Shown here one piece after another: positions 1 through 7,803 of a DNA stretch of 64,000 bases. The DNA comes from JACCTU01 sp963788055. Lineage in GTDB: Bacteria; Actinomycetota; Thermoleophilia; Gaiellales; Gaiellaceae. Made by a program: the position numbers and the translations under genes. The notes under the pieces were generated by a model. That model saw nothing but the letters and a program-made list of their open reading frames with translations, made no database searches and was not told the origin of the DNA. The DNA is taken from the NCBI GenBank assembly GCA_963788055.1, contig CAWBFA010000002.1, positions 434,001 to 498,000 of the forward strand, in the 5' to 3' direction. The number at the start of each line of letters is the position of its first letter. Within the stretch, counting starts at the first letter, position 1.

Positions 1-359
1 TGGCTCGAGGACTGGATGCCGGTCGAGCCGGTCTGGCAGCACGCTCCGGTGCCACCGGCCGCCTGCGACTGCGTCGCGTCCTGGTCCGACGAGTTGCTGT
101 TCGACGCCGTTGCATCGGAGTCGACGCTGTTCGTCTGGGACACCGAGCCGTCGTTCCCCGGACTGAGAACCCGGATCGAGATGTTCGTGTTGCTGGGCTG
201 TGTCTGCGCTGCACCGGCCGCGGCTCCCGCCACCTGCCCGCTGGAGGCCGACTGGTCGACAGTCTGGCTCCCGACGGACGGCGTGTTCGCCGCCGCGATG
301 CTCACTCCCGTGGTCAGCGAGAGCAGGCCTGCGGTGAGCGCGATGAGACATCGCTTCAT
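1..359 (-). CDS. Exported low-complexity protein with NISIR/SPG motif (3' end beyond window)
   Basis: The first ~119 codons of a gene that leaves the window at the left edge. The ATG has AAGGAG seven bases upstream. Residues 1-24 look like a Sec signal peptide (MKRCLIALTAG..., cleavage after AIAAA). The mature part is rich in Ala, Gln, Ser, Asn and Thr, with a Cys pair at 107-108. Residues 55-76 contain NTNISIRVLSPGNDGSVSQT, nearly the same as a motif in the next gene downstream on this strand. The composition suggests a secreted structural or surface protein; I do not recognise a named family. The reading frame is open to base 1, so the length is unknown. Confidence 0.72.
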   Translation of the reverse strand, partial: MKRCLIALTAGLLSLTTGVSIAAANTPSVGSQTVDQSASSGQVAGAAAGAAQTQPSNTNISIRVLSPGNDGSVSQTNSVDSDATASNSNSSDQDATQSQAAGGTGACCQTGSTGIQSSS

Positions 360-392
360 TCCTTGTCTCCTTCACCGTCTGAGTGGATACGC

Positions 393-407
393 CGGGCGGG
401 ACGCCCG
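393..407 (-). terminator. Short GC hairpin between the two exported-protein genes
   Basis: CGGGCG / CGCCCG inverted repeat with a 3-base loop, just after the stop of the long exported-protein gene. There is no U-run, so termination is only possible. Confidence 0.3.
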
Positions 408-429
408 ACGCACTGACGCAGACGGCGCG

Positions 430-1884
430 CTAGCCGGGGCGCTCGAGGCGTGACGTGCGAGGCCGGAGACGTCGACGGTCTCTCGGCGTTCGCACGCGCA
501 ACGCTCGGAAGGGCGGGACAAGAAGGAAAGACGCGGCAAGGGCGGCGAGCGCGGCCGCCACGAAAGCGGCGCTGGAGGCGCCCGTCGCGCCTCCGACCGA
601 CGAGCCTCCCGGCGTTGGCGCGCGCGGGGCAGGCCGGGGCGCGCTTGCAGGTGGAGTCGCCGTCGAGGCGGCCCCCCTTGCGCTCGCGGCGATCGGGGCC
701 CACGGCGCTCGCAGTGCGCTCGCCGGTCCCCCGGCGACCGGCACGGATTGCGGCCTCCGCCCGGCCGCCGGGTGCTTTCCGGCCGGCTGCGCGGCCTGCG
801 CAGCGCCCTCGACCGGCTGGATCGCGGACACGATCGCCTCGATCGCTTCCGTGACGGCCACGGCGACCGTCGTCGACGCGGCGACGATCGCCTCGATCGC
901 TTCCGTGACGGCCACGGCGACCGTCGTCGACGCGGCGACGATCGTCTCGGTCACCGCCGCGGTCACCTGCGCGGCAACCGAGGTGACGACGTCCGAAATC
1001 GCGTCAGCCGCAGCCGCAGCAGTGACGAGCGACGCCGCGCTTACGCTTGCGATGCCGGCCGCCGTCGCCTGTGTGACGGCAGCCGCCTCTGCAGTCGTGG
1101 TCGCGGCAACAGACGCCGCAGTGGCGTCGCCGATGCTGGCCGTTGCCTGAGTGACGGCCGTGATCGTCTGCGTCACGGCGCCGTCGTCGCCCGGGCTCCC
1201 GATCCGAATAGAGATGTTGGAATTCTGCGGCTGATACTGCGCAGCTGTTCCTTGATACTGCCCATCACCGGACCCTGAGTCGTCCGCCGCACAGTTGAAA
1301 TTCCAGTTCCAAGTCCACGTTCCGCCTGAGACGACGCTCTCGCTCGAGTCCTCTGCAGCACGGTCACAATTCCAATTCCAGTTCCAGATCCACGTGCTGG
1401 GAAGGGAAGAAACAGCGGAATTGGACTCAGTCATATCCTGAGCCGCGGGCACGGGTTCATCCGCTGCGGCGATCGGCTCCGACGCGCTCTCCGGCTCGGT
1501 CTCCCCAGCACTAGCGGTTGCGTCCTCAGTGGACGCCTGCGGGGGCGCGTCGGGGAGGATCGCAACGTCTTCCTGCTGGGGGTGATACTGCGCCTGGGTC
1601 GGCTGATACTGGCTCTCTACGGGCGCCTCGGTGGTCTGCGAAGCACTCACAGCGCCCCCGCCCGAGCTCGCCGGGGCGGGCGCGACCGTGACCGCCGGCA
1701 CCGAGAGCGCAGCCGATGCTTCCGGCGGCAACGACACCGTCGTTCCGGTGCTCGCCGCCAGCTCCTGCACGGCTGCCGCCACATCCCCCGCCGACGGGAG
1801 CGGAGGAAGAACTTCTGCTGCCGCCGGTGCAGCAGCAGAGAAATAGAAAGCGACAACCAGTGCGGCTGTTTGCGCGAACTTCAT
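430..1884 (-). CDS. Exported Trp/Asn- and Ala/Thr-repeat protein with C-terminal membrane anchor
   Basis: 484 aa from the ATG that opens an obvious signal peptide (MKFAQTAALVVAFYFSAAAPAAA, residues 1-23). Visible segments in order: a Pro/Ala/Gln region with QYQP and QYHP repeats (about 92-103); two tryptophan repeats, WIWNWNWNC (165-173) and WTWNWNFNC (190-198); NSNISIRIGSPGDDG (about 221-235), shared with the neighbouring partial gene; a long Ala/Thr/Val/Gln stretch with an 18-residue tandem duplication (316-351); a Pro/Ala spacer; a hydrophobic segment (about 437-459); and an Arg-rich tail. The hydrophobic segment plus basic tail looks like a membrane stop or cell-surface retention signal. 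I infer a surface or matrix protein. No enzyme motif is visible and I do not recognise the family. Confidence 0.7.
   Translation of the reverse strand: MKFAQTAALVVAFYFSAAAPAAAEVLPPLPSAGDVAAAVQELAASTGTTVSLPPEASAALSVPAVTVAPAPASSGGGAVSASQTTEAPVESQYQPTQAQYHPQQEDVAILPDAPPQASTEDATASAGETEPESASEPIAAADEPVPAAQDMTESNSAVSSLPSTWIWNWNWNCDRAAEDSSESVVSGGTWTWNWNFNCAADDSGSGDGQYQGTAAQYQPQNSNISIRIGSPGDDGAVTQTITAVTQATASIGDATAASVAATTTAEAAAVTQATAAGIASVSAASLVTAAAAADAISDVVTSVAAQVTAAVTETIVAASTTVAVAVTEAIEAIVAASTTVAVAVTEAIEAIVSAIQPVEGAAQAAQPAGKHPAAGRRPQSVPVAGGPASALRAPWAPIAASARGAASTATPPASAPRPAPRAPTPGGSSVGGATGASSAAFVAAALAALAASFLLVPPFRALRVRTPRDRRRLRPRTSRLERPG
832..939. repeat. Two perfect 54 bp tandem repeats inside the exported-protein gene
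   Basis: The unit from 832 is repeated without mismatch from 886. It is 18 codons long and duplicates the peptide (I)VAASTTVAVAVTEAIEA in frame, so it expands the Ala/Thr/Val segment without breaking the gene. Confidence 0.9.
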
Positions 1885-2026
1885 CTTCCAACCACGTAGA
1901 TACCCAACTCGAATACGAATGAGCCGCGCGATTTGCGTCAAAACGATTGCATTGCGTCGAAGCGCGCGCTACAGTCGCTGTCGGTCGGGAAGCAAGGGGA
2001 GGGACGGCGGCCTGCACGCGGCACCG

Positions 2027-2794
2027 GTGACGGGGGGGCTTTCGGCGAACGGCGCTTCCGCGCGCGAGCGCATGATCCTCGACCACTTGCCGCTCGTGCG
2101 GTCAGTCGCACGCAGTTACGCTCGCAGCGGGAGCGAGCTCGACGACCTCGTGCAGGTCGGCTCGATCGGTCTGATCAAGGCGGTGGACCGCTTCGACCCC
2201 GACCGCGGCGTCGACCTCGCCGCCTACGCCCGACCGACGGTCGCCGGGGAGATCCGTCGTCACCTGCGCGACACGGCTCCGGTCGTGCGCCCGCCACGGC
2301 GTCTCCACGAGCTGAACGTGAAGCTTCGCCGAATCCGGCGTGAGCTGAACGGGCGGCTCGGTCGACAGGCATCGATCGGCGAGCTCGCCGACGCCGCGGG
2401 CGCATCCGCGGCAGAGACCGGAGCTGCGTCCGAGCTGGAGCGAACGACAGCTCCGCTGCCGCTCGACGGGGTGCTGGTGTCAGGAAGCGACCCGTACGTC
2501 GATGCGGACGACCGGCTCTTCGTCTCTTCGTGCCTCGACACGCTCGAGGGCCGCGAGCGTCGCATCCTCGAACTGCGCTTCTTCAGCGGTCTCAGCCAGC
2601 GCGAGATCGCGCGCGAGGTGGGTTTGTCGCAGATCCACGTCTCGCGATTGATCGAGCAGTCGCTGCGGACGTTGCAGCGCCGAGCCGAACGGCAATCACC
2701 GCTTTCGCGGATTGTGCTACCAGTCCCAAATTCATACACTGAGGTCCATGGCGCAGGCCGCCAGACGCATCGCCGAGCCGAAGCCGACCTATAG
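2027..2794 (+). CDS. SigB/SigF-type RNA polymerase sigma factor
   Basis: Group 3 sigma-70 factor. Region 2 is seen as SYARSGSELDDLVQVGSIGL followed by IKAVDRFDPDRGVDLAAYA, region 3 as the PPRRLHELN...LGRQASIGELADAAG segment, and region 4 as ERRILELRFFSGLSQREIA followed by VGLSQIHVSRLIEQSLRTL. The order and the VDLAAYARPTVAGEIRRHLRD helix match stress/sporulation-type factors (SigB/F/G). The frame is open from an ATG at 1919, but that stretch looks non-coding and has no ribosome site; I chose GTG 2027, with a weak GGAGGG upstream. Its 3' end overlaps the next gene by 47 bases. No anti-sigma factor is adjacent. Confidence 0.85.
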   Translation: MTGGLSANGASARERMILDHLPLVRSVARSYARSGSELDDLVQVGSIGLIKAVDRFDPDRGVDLAAYARPTVAGEIRRHLRDTAPVVRPPRRLHELNVKLRRIRRELNGRLGRQASIGELADAAGASAAETGAASELERTTAPLPLDGVLVSGSDPYVDADDRLFVSSCLDTLEGRERRILELRFFSGLSQREIAREVGLSQIHVSRLIEQSLRTLQRRAERQSPLSRIVLPVPNSYTEVHGAGRQTHRRAEADL

Positions 2795-3053
2795 CGGGCG
2801 GCTGCTGCTGCGAATGCCTCCGGAGCTCCACGCCCAGGTGGCGCGCAAAGCCGAGCTCGAGCAGGTCAGCCTCAATCAGTTCATCACCGGTGCGGTCGCG
2901 GACGCGGTCGAACAGGACGGCCGACCTGGATTGGCCCCGCTGACGACCTCGCGGGCGCTGACGGCGGCTCTCGCCGTCAACCTCGTCGTGCTGACGGTCG
3001 CGGGTGCGGCCGCTGTCGCGCTGCTGGTCCTCGTCTGGCGCGGCTCGCTCTAA
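2748..3053 (+). CDS. HicB-like ribbon-helix-helix protein with C-terminal membrane helix
   Basis: 101 aa. The start is ATG 2748 with GAGG in front, inside the 3' end of the sigma gene. Residues ~15-55 (YSGRLLLRMPPELHAQVARK ... VSLNQFITGAVADAV) match the HicB/Arc-type ribbon-helix-helix fold used by antitoxins and repressors to bind DNA. Residues ~70-98 are a single strong transmembrane helix followed by WRGSL. No HicA toxin lies beside it. An RHH domain tethered to the membrane is unusual; it could sequester DNA or its partner at the membrane, or the RHH may only dimerise. Overlap with the sigma gene suggests co-transcription. Confidence 0.7.
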   Translation: MAQAARRIAEPKPTYSGRLLLRMPPELHAQVARKAELEQVSLNQFITGAVADAVEQDGRPGLAPLTTSRALTAALAVNLVVLTVAGAAAVALLVLVWRGSL

Positions 3054-3139
3054 GGAGGATTTGGCGGAACGGGCCTCGCAGCCCGGCGGCACAGCGCCTG
3101 TTTCGCCAAAGCCTCCTCGGGCGCAAACGCCCGCCCGCG

Positions 3140-3145
3140 TAGGCT
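3140..3145 (+). promoter_or_regulatory. -10 box TAGGCT, leaderless promoter of the biotin carboxylase gene
   Basis: TAGGCT ends 7 bases before the GTG, so transcription would begin at or next to the start codon. No Shine-Dalgarno sequence is present. Confidence 0.55.
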
Positions 3146-3152
3146 TCGGGCG

Positions 3153-4772
3153 GTGGCGATCAGGAAGCTCCTCGTCGCGAACCGCGGCGAGATCGCGCTC
3201 CGGACGTTCCGCGCGTGCCGTGAGCTCGGAATCGCCACGGTCGCGGTCGCTGCCCCGGACGACCTTGGGTCGCTGCATGCCCGCTCGGCCGACGAAACGG
3301 TCGAGATCGCGTCGTATCTCGCTTCGGAGGAGCACATCCGCGCAGCGAAGCAGTCGGGCGCCGACGCGATCCATCCCGGCTACGGCTTTCTTGCCGAAAA
3401 CGCCGCCTTTGCGCGAGCGGTCGAGGCGGCGGAGCTCATCTGGGTCGGTCCGACCCCGGAGGCCCTCGAGACGGCCGGCGACAAGCTGCGCTCGAAGCAG
3501 GTCGCGCGCGAGGCGGGTGTCCCCGTGGTCGAGTCCGGCGAGCCCGAACAGCTGGGCTTCCCGCTCATCCTCAAGGCGGTGGCAGGCGGTGGCGGTCGCG
3601 GCATGCGCGTCGTCCGCAGCGCCGACGAGCTCGACGAGACGCGTGCCGCGGCGAGCCGCGAGGCCGAAGCGGCTTTCGGCGACGGCACGATGTTCGCCGA
3701 GCGCTACGTCGAACGGCCGCGCCATATCGAGATTCAGCTGCTCGGCGACGCCCACGGCCACGTCATCTCGCTGGGCGAGCGCGAGTGCTCGGTGCAGCGC
3801 CGCCACCAGAAGGTGCTCGAGGAAGCACCGTCCCCGGCGCTCGACCCGGCGCTCCGCGTGCAGATGAGCGACGCCGCGGTCGCGTTCGCGCGGGCGATCG
3901 GCTACCGCAGCGCAGGAACGGCCGAATTCATGCTCGACGGGCGCGATTTCCGATTCCTCGAGCTGAACGGCCGCATCCAGGTCGAGCACCCCGTGACCGA
4001 GCTCGTCACCGGCGTCGACCTCGTCAAGCAGCAGCTGCGGATCGCGCAGGGCGAGCCTGTGGACGCGAGCAACAGCCTGTTGCTCGGCCATGCCGTGGAG
4101 GTGCGGCTCTATGCCGAAGACCCCCGGACGTTCCTCCCCCAGGGCGGGAGGCTCGAACGCCTGCGCCTGCCGGAGGGCATCCGCGTCGATGCAGGTGTCG
4201 AGGAGGGCGACGAAATCGCGCTCGCGTACGACCCGATGATCGCGAAGCTGATCGCCCACGGCGAGACGCGCGAGGAGGCGCTCGCGAAGCTGCGCGACGC
4301 GCTCTCGGAGACCGAGGTGGAGGGTGTCGTCACGAACCTCCCGTTCCTGCGCTGGCTCGTCAACCACCCAAAGGTGCGCGCGGGGCACACGACGACCGCC
4401 TTCCTCGTCGAGAACCCGCCGCTCTTCGAGCCGCCGCCCCGCGCGCCCGACGCGGCGTGGCGCGGCGGCTGGCGCCTTAACCTCCCGGCCCCCGCGCCGC
4501 ACGCGCCGCCCGACGTCGACGGCGCGGTACAGGAGCACGCCGCGCCGGGCGCGGAGCAGAGCGCGCTGACGGCGCCGATGCCGGGGACGGTGATCAAGGT
4601 CGCGGTCGCGCCCGGCGACACCGTCGCGCCGCGCCAGACGCTGCTCGTGCTCGAGGCGATGAAGATGGAGACGCCGGTCGTCTCGCCCTACCAGGCGACC
4701 GTCCGCGCCGTGCACGTCGATGAGGGCGACCGCGTTGCCGGCGGCGCGCTCCTGATCGAGCTCGAGGAATAG
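3153..4772 (+). CDS. Biotin carboxylase/biotin carboxyl carrier protein (acyl-CoA carboxylase alpha chain)
   Basis: 539 aa, GTG start. It carboxylates its own biotin with ATP and bicarbonate, for transfer to acetyl-, propionyl- or another acyl-CoA by a separate carboxyltransferase. Visible: N-terminal LLVANRGEIALR; HPGYGFLAEN (74-83); ATP-grasp glycine loop GGGGRGM (~145-151); FLELNGRIQVEHPVTE (usual form EVNTRLQVEHPVTE); C-terminal biotinyl site EAMKM with the modified Lys near 504. It is shorter than MccA-type chains (~650 aa) and lacks the BT linker domain, matching short actinobacterial AccA/AccC-BCCP forms. No carboxyltransferase gene is adjacent. With meaB at 13-14 kb, a propionyl-CoA to methylmalonyl-CoA route is plausible but not proven. 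Confidence 0.92.
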   Translation: MAIRKLLVANRGEIALRTFRACRELGIATVAVAAPDDLGSLHARSADETVEIASYLASEEHIRAAKQSGADAIHPGYGFLAENAAFARAVEAAELIWVGPTPEALETAGDKLRSKQVAREAGVPVVESGEPEQLGFPLILKAVAGGGGRGMRVVRSADELDETRAAASREAEAAFGDGTMFAERYVERPRHIEIQLLGDAHGHVISLGERECSVQRRHQKVLEEAPSPALDPALRVQMSDAAVAFARAIGYRSAGTAEFMLDGRDFRFLELNGRIQVEHPVTELVTGVDLVKQQLRIAQGEPVDASNSLLLGHAVEVRLYAEDPRTFLPQGGRLERLRLPEGIRVDAGVEEGDEIALAYDPMIAKLIAHGETREEALAKLRDALSETEVEGVVTNLPFLRWLVNHPKVRAGHTTTAFLVENPPLFEPPPRAPDAAWRGGWRLNLPAPAPHAPPDVDGAVQEHAAPGAEQSALTAPMPGTVIKVAVAPGDTVAPRQTLLVLEAMKMETPVVSPYQATVRAVHVDEGDRVAGGALLIELEE

Positions 4773-5327
4773 TCAGGCGGAACTGAGCGCGGAGGCGCGC
4801 TGGCCGCGCACGACGAGCACCACGACCACCGCCAGCACGGCGGCCATCAGCACCAACGTGAGAACATCGTCGCCCGTCGGCTTCAGCGTCATGTCGGCAA
4901 CGACGAGCGCGATCACCGTGTAGTCGATCCGCTGTCGCGCGAACATGGAGCCGATTGAACGGGCAGCATCCGTCGTCATCCCGTCGCGGGCCAGCTCGGC
5001 ATCGATGCGCTCGGACTCCGGCTTGATCAGAAAAAGCCCAGTCAAGAACGTGGCGGCGAAACCGGCGAGCCCGAGCAGTACCCACAGCTGGTCGAACGCC
5101 CACGGCCCTTCGATCACGAGGAGGATCCCGGTAACCAACGCGGTCAGGGAGACGGGGATGAAGATGCGCGTCGCAAGCCACTCGGACTGACCGAACAGCG
5201 ATTGGAGCGCCTGGTTGTCGCCGGCACGCCCGAACCGGTCGCCCAGCACGAGCAGCGCAAACCCGGTGCCGAGCCAGATCGCGACGCCCAACACGTGGAC
5301 GAACAGCAAGACCTCGTAGTACGACAC
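4773..5327 (-). CDS. DUF2269-like integral membrane protein
   Basis: 184 aa with about four hydrophobic helices (near residues 5-27, 55-75, 80-100 and 155-175). Features such as FVHVLGVAIWLGTGFALLVL resemble DUF2269, a family of predicted membrane proteins. It begins one base after the stop of the SCP2-like gene, so the two are translated from one message. Function unknown. Confidence 0.65.
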   Translation of the reverse strand: MSYYEVLLFVHVLGVAIWLGTGFALLVLGDRFGRAGDNQALQSLFGQSEWLATRIFIPVSLTALVTGILLVIEGPWAFDQLWVLLGLAGFAATFLTGLFLIKPESERIDAELARDGMTTDAARSIGSMFARQRIDYTVIALVVADMTLKPTGDDVLTLVLMAAVLAVVVVLVVRGQRASALSSA

Positions 5328-5328
5328 G

Positions 5329-5631
5329 CTAGAAGAGCTTCTGCAGCTTCATCGCCGCGCCCATGTCACCCTTGATCTTCAGTTTCCCGCTCATGTAGGC
5401 CGAGGTCGGGTTGAGGTCTCCCGAGGCGATCTGCTCGAACGTCTCGGCCGAGCTCGCGAGCGTGACGTCGGCATCGCCGCCTCCCTCGGTCACGGAGACG
5501 GTGCCGTCCGCGACGTCGACCTTCCACTGCCCCTCCCCCTCGATGTCGAAGAGGTACGAGTTGTTCATGCCCGCCGTCTTGGACGAGTCGACGCGGGACT
5601 CCAGGCTCTCGAAGAACTCTCTGGTCTTCAT
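5329..5631 (-). CDS. SCP2 sterol-transfer-family protein
   Basis: 100 aa from ATG 5631 (MKTREFFESLESRVD). The body (WKVDVADGTVSVTEGG, then DADVTLASSAETFEQIASGD, ending SGKLKIKGDMGAAMKLQKLF) matches the SCP2 fold: a five-stranded sheet with a lipid tunnel, the G-KIKGD-G-A-KL segment being the most conserved part. Single-domain bacterial members are soluble lipid or acyl carriers of unknown ligand. The frame is open further upstream, but that extension is not protein-like. It lies between a small coiled-coil gene and the DUF2269 gene in one minus-strand unit, near an acyl-CoA dehydrogenase. Confidence 0.82.
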   Translation of the reverse strand: MKTREFFESLESRVDSSKTAGMNNSYLFDIEGEGQWKVDVADGTVSVTEGGGDADVTLASSAETFEQIASGDLNPTSAYMSGKLKIKGDMGAAMKLQKLF

Positions 5632-5645
5632 GGGCGGGGAGCCTA

Positions 5646-5858
5646 CTACGCGACTGCGGGCAGGTAGCGGCGGATGAGCGCCCGCGACAGGTTCCACTGT
5701 GCTTCGACGATCGCGAGCCGGTTCCGCTCGAGGTCGCCCGGCTCCGCCAGGTCCAGCCGGAGGTCCTGCCGCTCACGCGTCAGCTGCTCGAGCTGCTGCA
5801 TGAGCGCCTCGACGCTCAGCTCGCGGGCCGCAGACCGCATCAAGGTCGGTATCGGCAT
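5646..5858 (-). CDS. Small coiled-coil protein, unknown function
   Basis: 70 aa, no recognised domain. Residues 12-60 (SVEALMQQLEQLTRERQDLR ... RLAIVEAQWNLSRALIRR) have heptad-like Leu spacing and high charge, typical of an alpha-helical coiled coil. It lies 14 bases upstream of the SCP2-like gene on the same strand. No convincing ribosome site is visible, so the call rests on composition and position. Confidence 0.45.
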   Translation of the reverse strand: MPIPTLMRSAARELSVEALMQQLEQLTRERQDLRLDLAEPGDLERNRLAIVEAQWNLSRALIRRYLPAVA

Positions 5859-5936
5859 GGTGAGGGCCTGGCTAAAGGGCGGTGAAGATCCCGCACCCGC
5901 AGCCTAGGAAGGGCGTCGGATAGCATCCCGAGCCGC

Positions 5937-7070
5937 GTGGACCTCGACCTGACCCCGGAGCACGAGCTCGTCCGCTCCACGGTCCGCGAGTTCGCGGAGC
6001 AGCGTGTCGCGCCGCTCGCGGAAGAGCTCGACCGGGAGGCCCGCTTCCCGTATGAGCTCGTCGCGGAGCTGGCCGACCTCGGGCTGATGGGGATGACGAT
6101 CCCGGAGGAGTACGGCGGCGCCGGGACGGACACCGTGTCGTATGCGATCGCGGTCGAGGAGCTGACGCGAATCGACTCGTCGGTGGCGATCACCGTCGCG
6201 GCGCATCACTCACTCGGCACGCTCCCGATCTACTACTACGGAAACGAGGAGCAGAGGCGCGAGTGGCTCCCCGAGCTCGCGTCCGGCCGGAAACTCGCCG
6301 CGTTCGGACTGACAGAGGCGGGCGCTGGATCCGACGCCGGCAACACGCGGACGACCGCCGAGCTGCGCGACGGGCAGTGGGTGATCAACGGCTCGAAGAT
6401 GTTCATCACGAACGCGGGCACGGACATCACTGCGTGCGTGACGATCACTGCGAACACCGGTGATGGCGAGGTGTCGAACTTCATCGTCCCGAACGGGACG
6501 CCCGGCTACGAGATCTCCACGCCGATGCACAAGCTCGGCTGGCGCGCCTCGGACACGCGCGAGCTCTCGTTCAAGGACGTCGCTCTTCCCGAAGGGAGCC
6601 TGCTCGGGCCGCGCGGGGAGGGCTTCAAGCAGTTTCTCGAGATCCTCGACGGCGGCCGCATCTCGGTCGCGTCGATGGGGGTCGGGCTCGCGCAGGGCGC
6701 GTACGACCTCGCGTACGCCTACGCAAAGGAGCGTGAGCAGTTCGGCAAGCCGATCGCGAGGTTCCAGGCGGTTCAGTTCGCGCTCGCCGACATGGCGACC
6801 GAGATCGAGGCCGGCCGAGGGCTCGTCTACAAGGCGGCGTGGCTCAAGGATCAGGAGCGCCCGTTCGCGCGCGAAGCCGCGATGGCGAAGCTCTACACGG
6901 GTTTGCTCTCGAATCGCGCGGCGAACGCGGCACTGCAGATCCACGGCGGGTACGGGTTCATGGAGGAGTCGCCGATCTCGCGGCTCTTCCGCGATCAGAA
7001 GATCCTGGAAATCGGAGAAGGAACGAACGAAGTGCAGCGCATGGTGATCGCGCGGCATCTCGGCCTTTGA
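5937..7070 (+). CDS. Acyl-CoA dehydrogenase
   Basis: 377 aa, the family's usual length. FAD enzyme that oxidises acyl-CoA to trans-2-enoyl-CoA and passes electrons to electron-transfer flavoprotein. The three domains are visible: N-terminal helices (FPYELVAELADLGLMGMTIP, EEYGGAG), the middle beta domain (AFGLTEAGAGSDAGNTRTTA, then INGSKMFITNAG), and the C-terminal bundle (REQFGKPIARFQAVQFALAD, LQIHGGYGF, IGEGTNEVQRMVIARHL), with the catalytic Glu expected in the GEGTNE segment. The substrate (short, branched or glutaryl) cannot be fixed. A TAGCAT box ends 10 bases before the GTG start, so the leader is very short. Confidence 0.93.
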   Translation: MDLDLTPEHELVRSTVREFAEQRVAPLAEELDREARFPYELVAELADLGLMGMTIPEEYGGAGTDTVSYAIAVEELTRIDSSVAITVAAHHSLGTLPIYYYGNEEQRREWLPELASGRKLAAFGLTEAGAGSDAGNTRTTAELRDGQWVINGSKMFITNAGTDITACVTITANTGDGEVSNFIVPNGTPGYEISTPMHKLGWRASDTRELSFKDVALPEGSLLGPRGEGFKQFLEILDGGRISVASMGVGLAQGAYDLAYAYAKEREQFGKPIARFQAVQFALADMATEIEAGRGLVYKAAWLKDQERPFAREAAMAKLYTGLLSNRAANAALQIHGGYGFMEESPISRLFRDQKILEIGEGTNEVQRMVIARHLGL

Positions 7071-7130
7071 CGAGCTTGCCGCGACGATGCGGCGGGAGTA
7101 GGGTCGCACCCAGACGACCTTGGAGGTGCC

Positions 7131-7700
7131 ATGAGGGGTGGCGGTGAGAAGCAGATCGGACGCCGGTCCCGGCGCCTGCTCGCGCCGCTAGCCGGTGTCG
7201 TCCTCCTCGCAATCGCCCTCGCCGAGCGGTTCCGCCGGCGCCGCAGAGGCGAGCAGACCGAAGGGAGCAGGCAGATGTCGGAGGCGAACAAGACCGTCGC
7301 TCGGCGCCTCGTCGAGGAGGCGTTCAACCAGGGCAACTACGACGTGATCGAGGAGCTGGTCGCGCCGACGATCGTGAACCACGATCCGGCGACAGGAGAC
7401 GAAACCGGCGTCGACGGGGTGCGGCAGAACATCGACCGCTACCGGTCCGCCTTCCCGGACGTCAAGATCACGATCGAGGAACAGGTCGCGGAGGGCGACC
7501 TCGTCGCGAGCCGCTGGAAGGCGACGGGAACGCACAAGGGCGAGCTGATGGGGATCGCCCCGACCGGCAAAGAGTCGACGGTCACCGGCCTGACTCTCGA
7601 CAAGATCGAGGACGGCAAGATCGTCGAGTCCTGGACCAACTGGGACACGCTCGGGATGCTTCAGCAACTCGGCGTCATTCCGGCGATGGCCACCGCTTGA
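7131..7700 (+). CDS. SnoaL-like/ester-cyclase-family protein with optional N-terminal membrane segment
   Basis: 189 aa from ATG 7131, which has a strong GGAGG. The C-terminal ~140 aa (TVARRLVEEAFNQGNYDVIE ... NHDPATGDETGVDGVRQNI ... FPDVKITIEEQVAEGDLVASRW) is a SnoaL/NTF2-like fold related to predicted ester cyclases; family members act on polyketide or small substrates and many are uncharacterised. The N-terminal 48 residues add a basic stretch and one hydrophobic helix (LLAPLAGVVLLAIALAERF). A second in-frame ATG at 7275, preceded by GGGAG, would give only the soluble domain. Most homologues I know have the short form. A terminator follows. Confidence 0.75.
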   Translation: MRGGGEKQIGRRSRRLLAPLAGVVLLAIALAERFRRRRRGEQTEGSRQMSEANKTVARRLVEEAFNQGNYDVIEELVAPTIVNHDPATGDETGVDGVRQNIDRYRSAFPDVKITIEEQVAEGDLVASRWKATGTHKGELMGIAPTGKESTVTGLTLDKIEDGKIVESWTNWDTLGMLQQLGVIPAMATA

Positions 7701-7717
7701 GCGAACGTGGGTTCCGC

Positions 7718-7755
7718 GAAAGGCCGCCTTCCAGGCGGCCTTTCGCCCTTTTGGG
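7718..7755 (+). terminator. Rho-independent terminator after the SnoaL-like gene
   Basis: GAAAGGCCGCC / GGCGGCCTTTC, an 11 bp perfect stem with loop TTCCA, followed by GCCCTTTT. Confidence 0.8.
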
Positions 7756-7803
7756 TGTCGGAGAAGCAGTTGCGGATGCCGATGCACGCCTGGCAGACAC
7801 GCG

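Noticed and set aside
16..453. Plus-strand open frame at the left edge
   Set aside because: It is antisense to the exported-protein gene, which has a signal peptide and ribosome site. The plus frame has neither.
2748..3053. HicAB toxin-antitoxin pair
   Set aside because: The HicB-like gene has no HicA-like neighbour on either side, and it carries a transmembrane helix that antitoxins lack.
2592..4715. Very long minus-strand open frame (707 codons) opposite the biotin carboxylase gene
   Set aside because: GC-rich coding DNA leaves the complementary frame free of stops. The antisense protein is Arg/Ala/Asp-rich without motifs, while the plus frame has all biotin carboxylase motifs. Similar antisense frames over lon, thrS, lpdA, pcrA and the Eis genes were dropped for the same reason.
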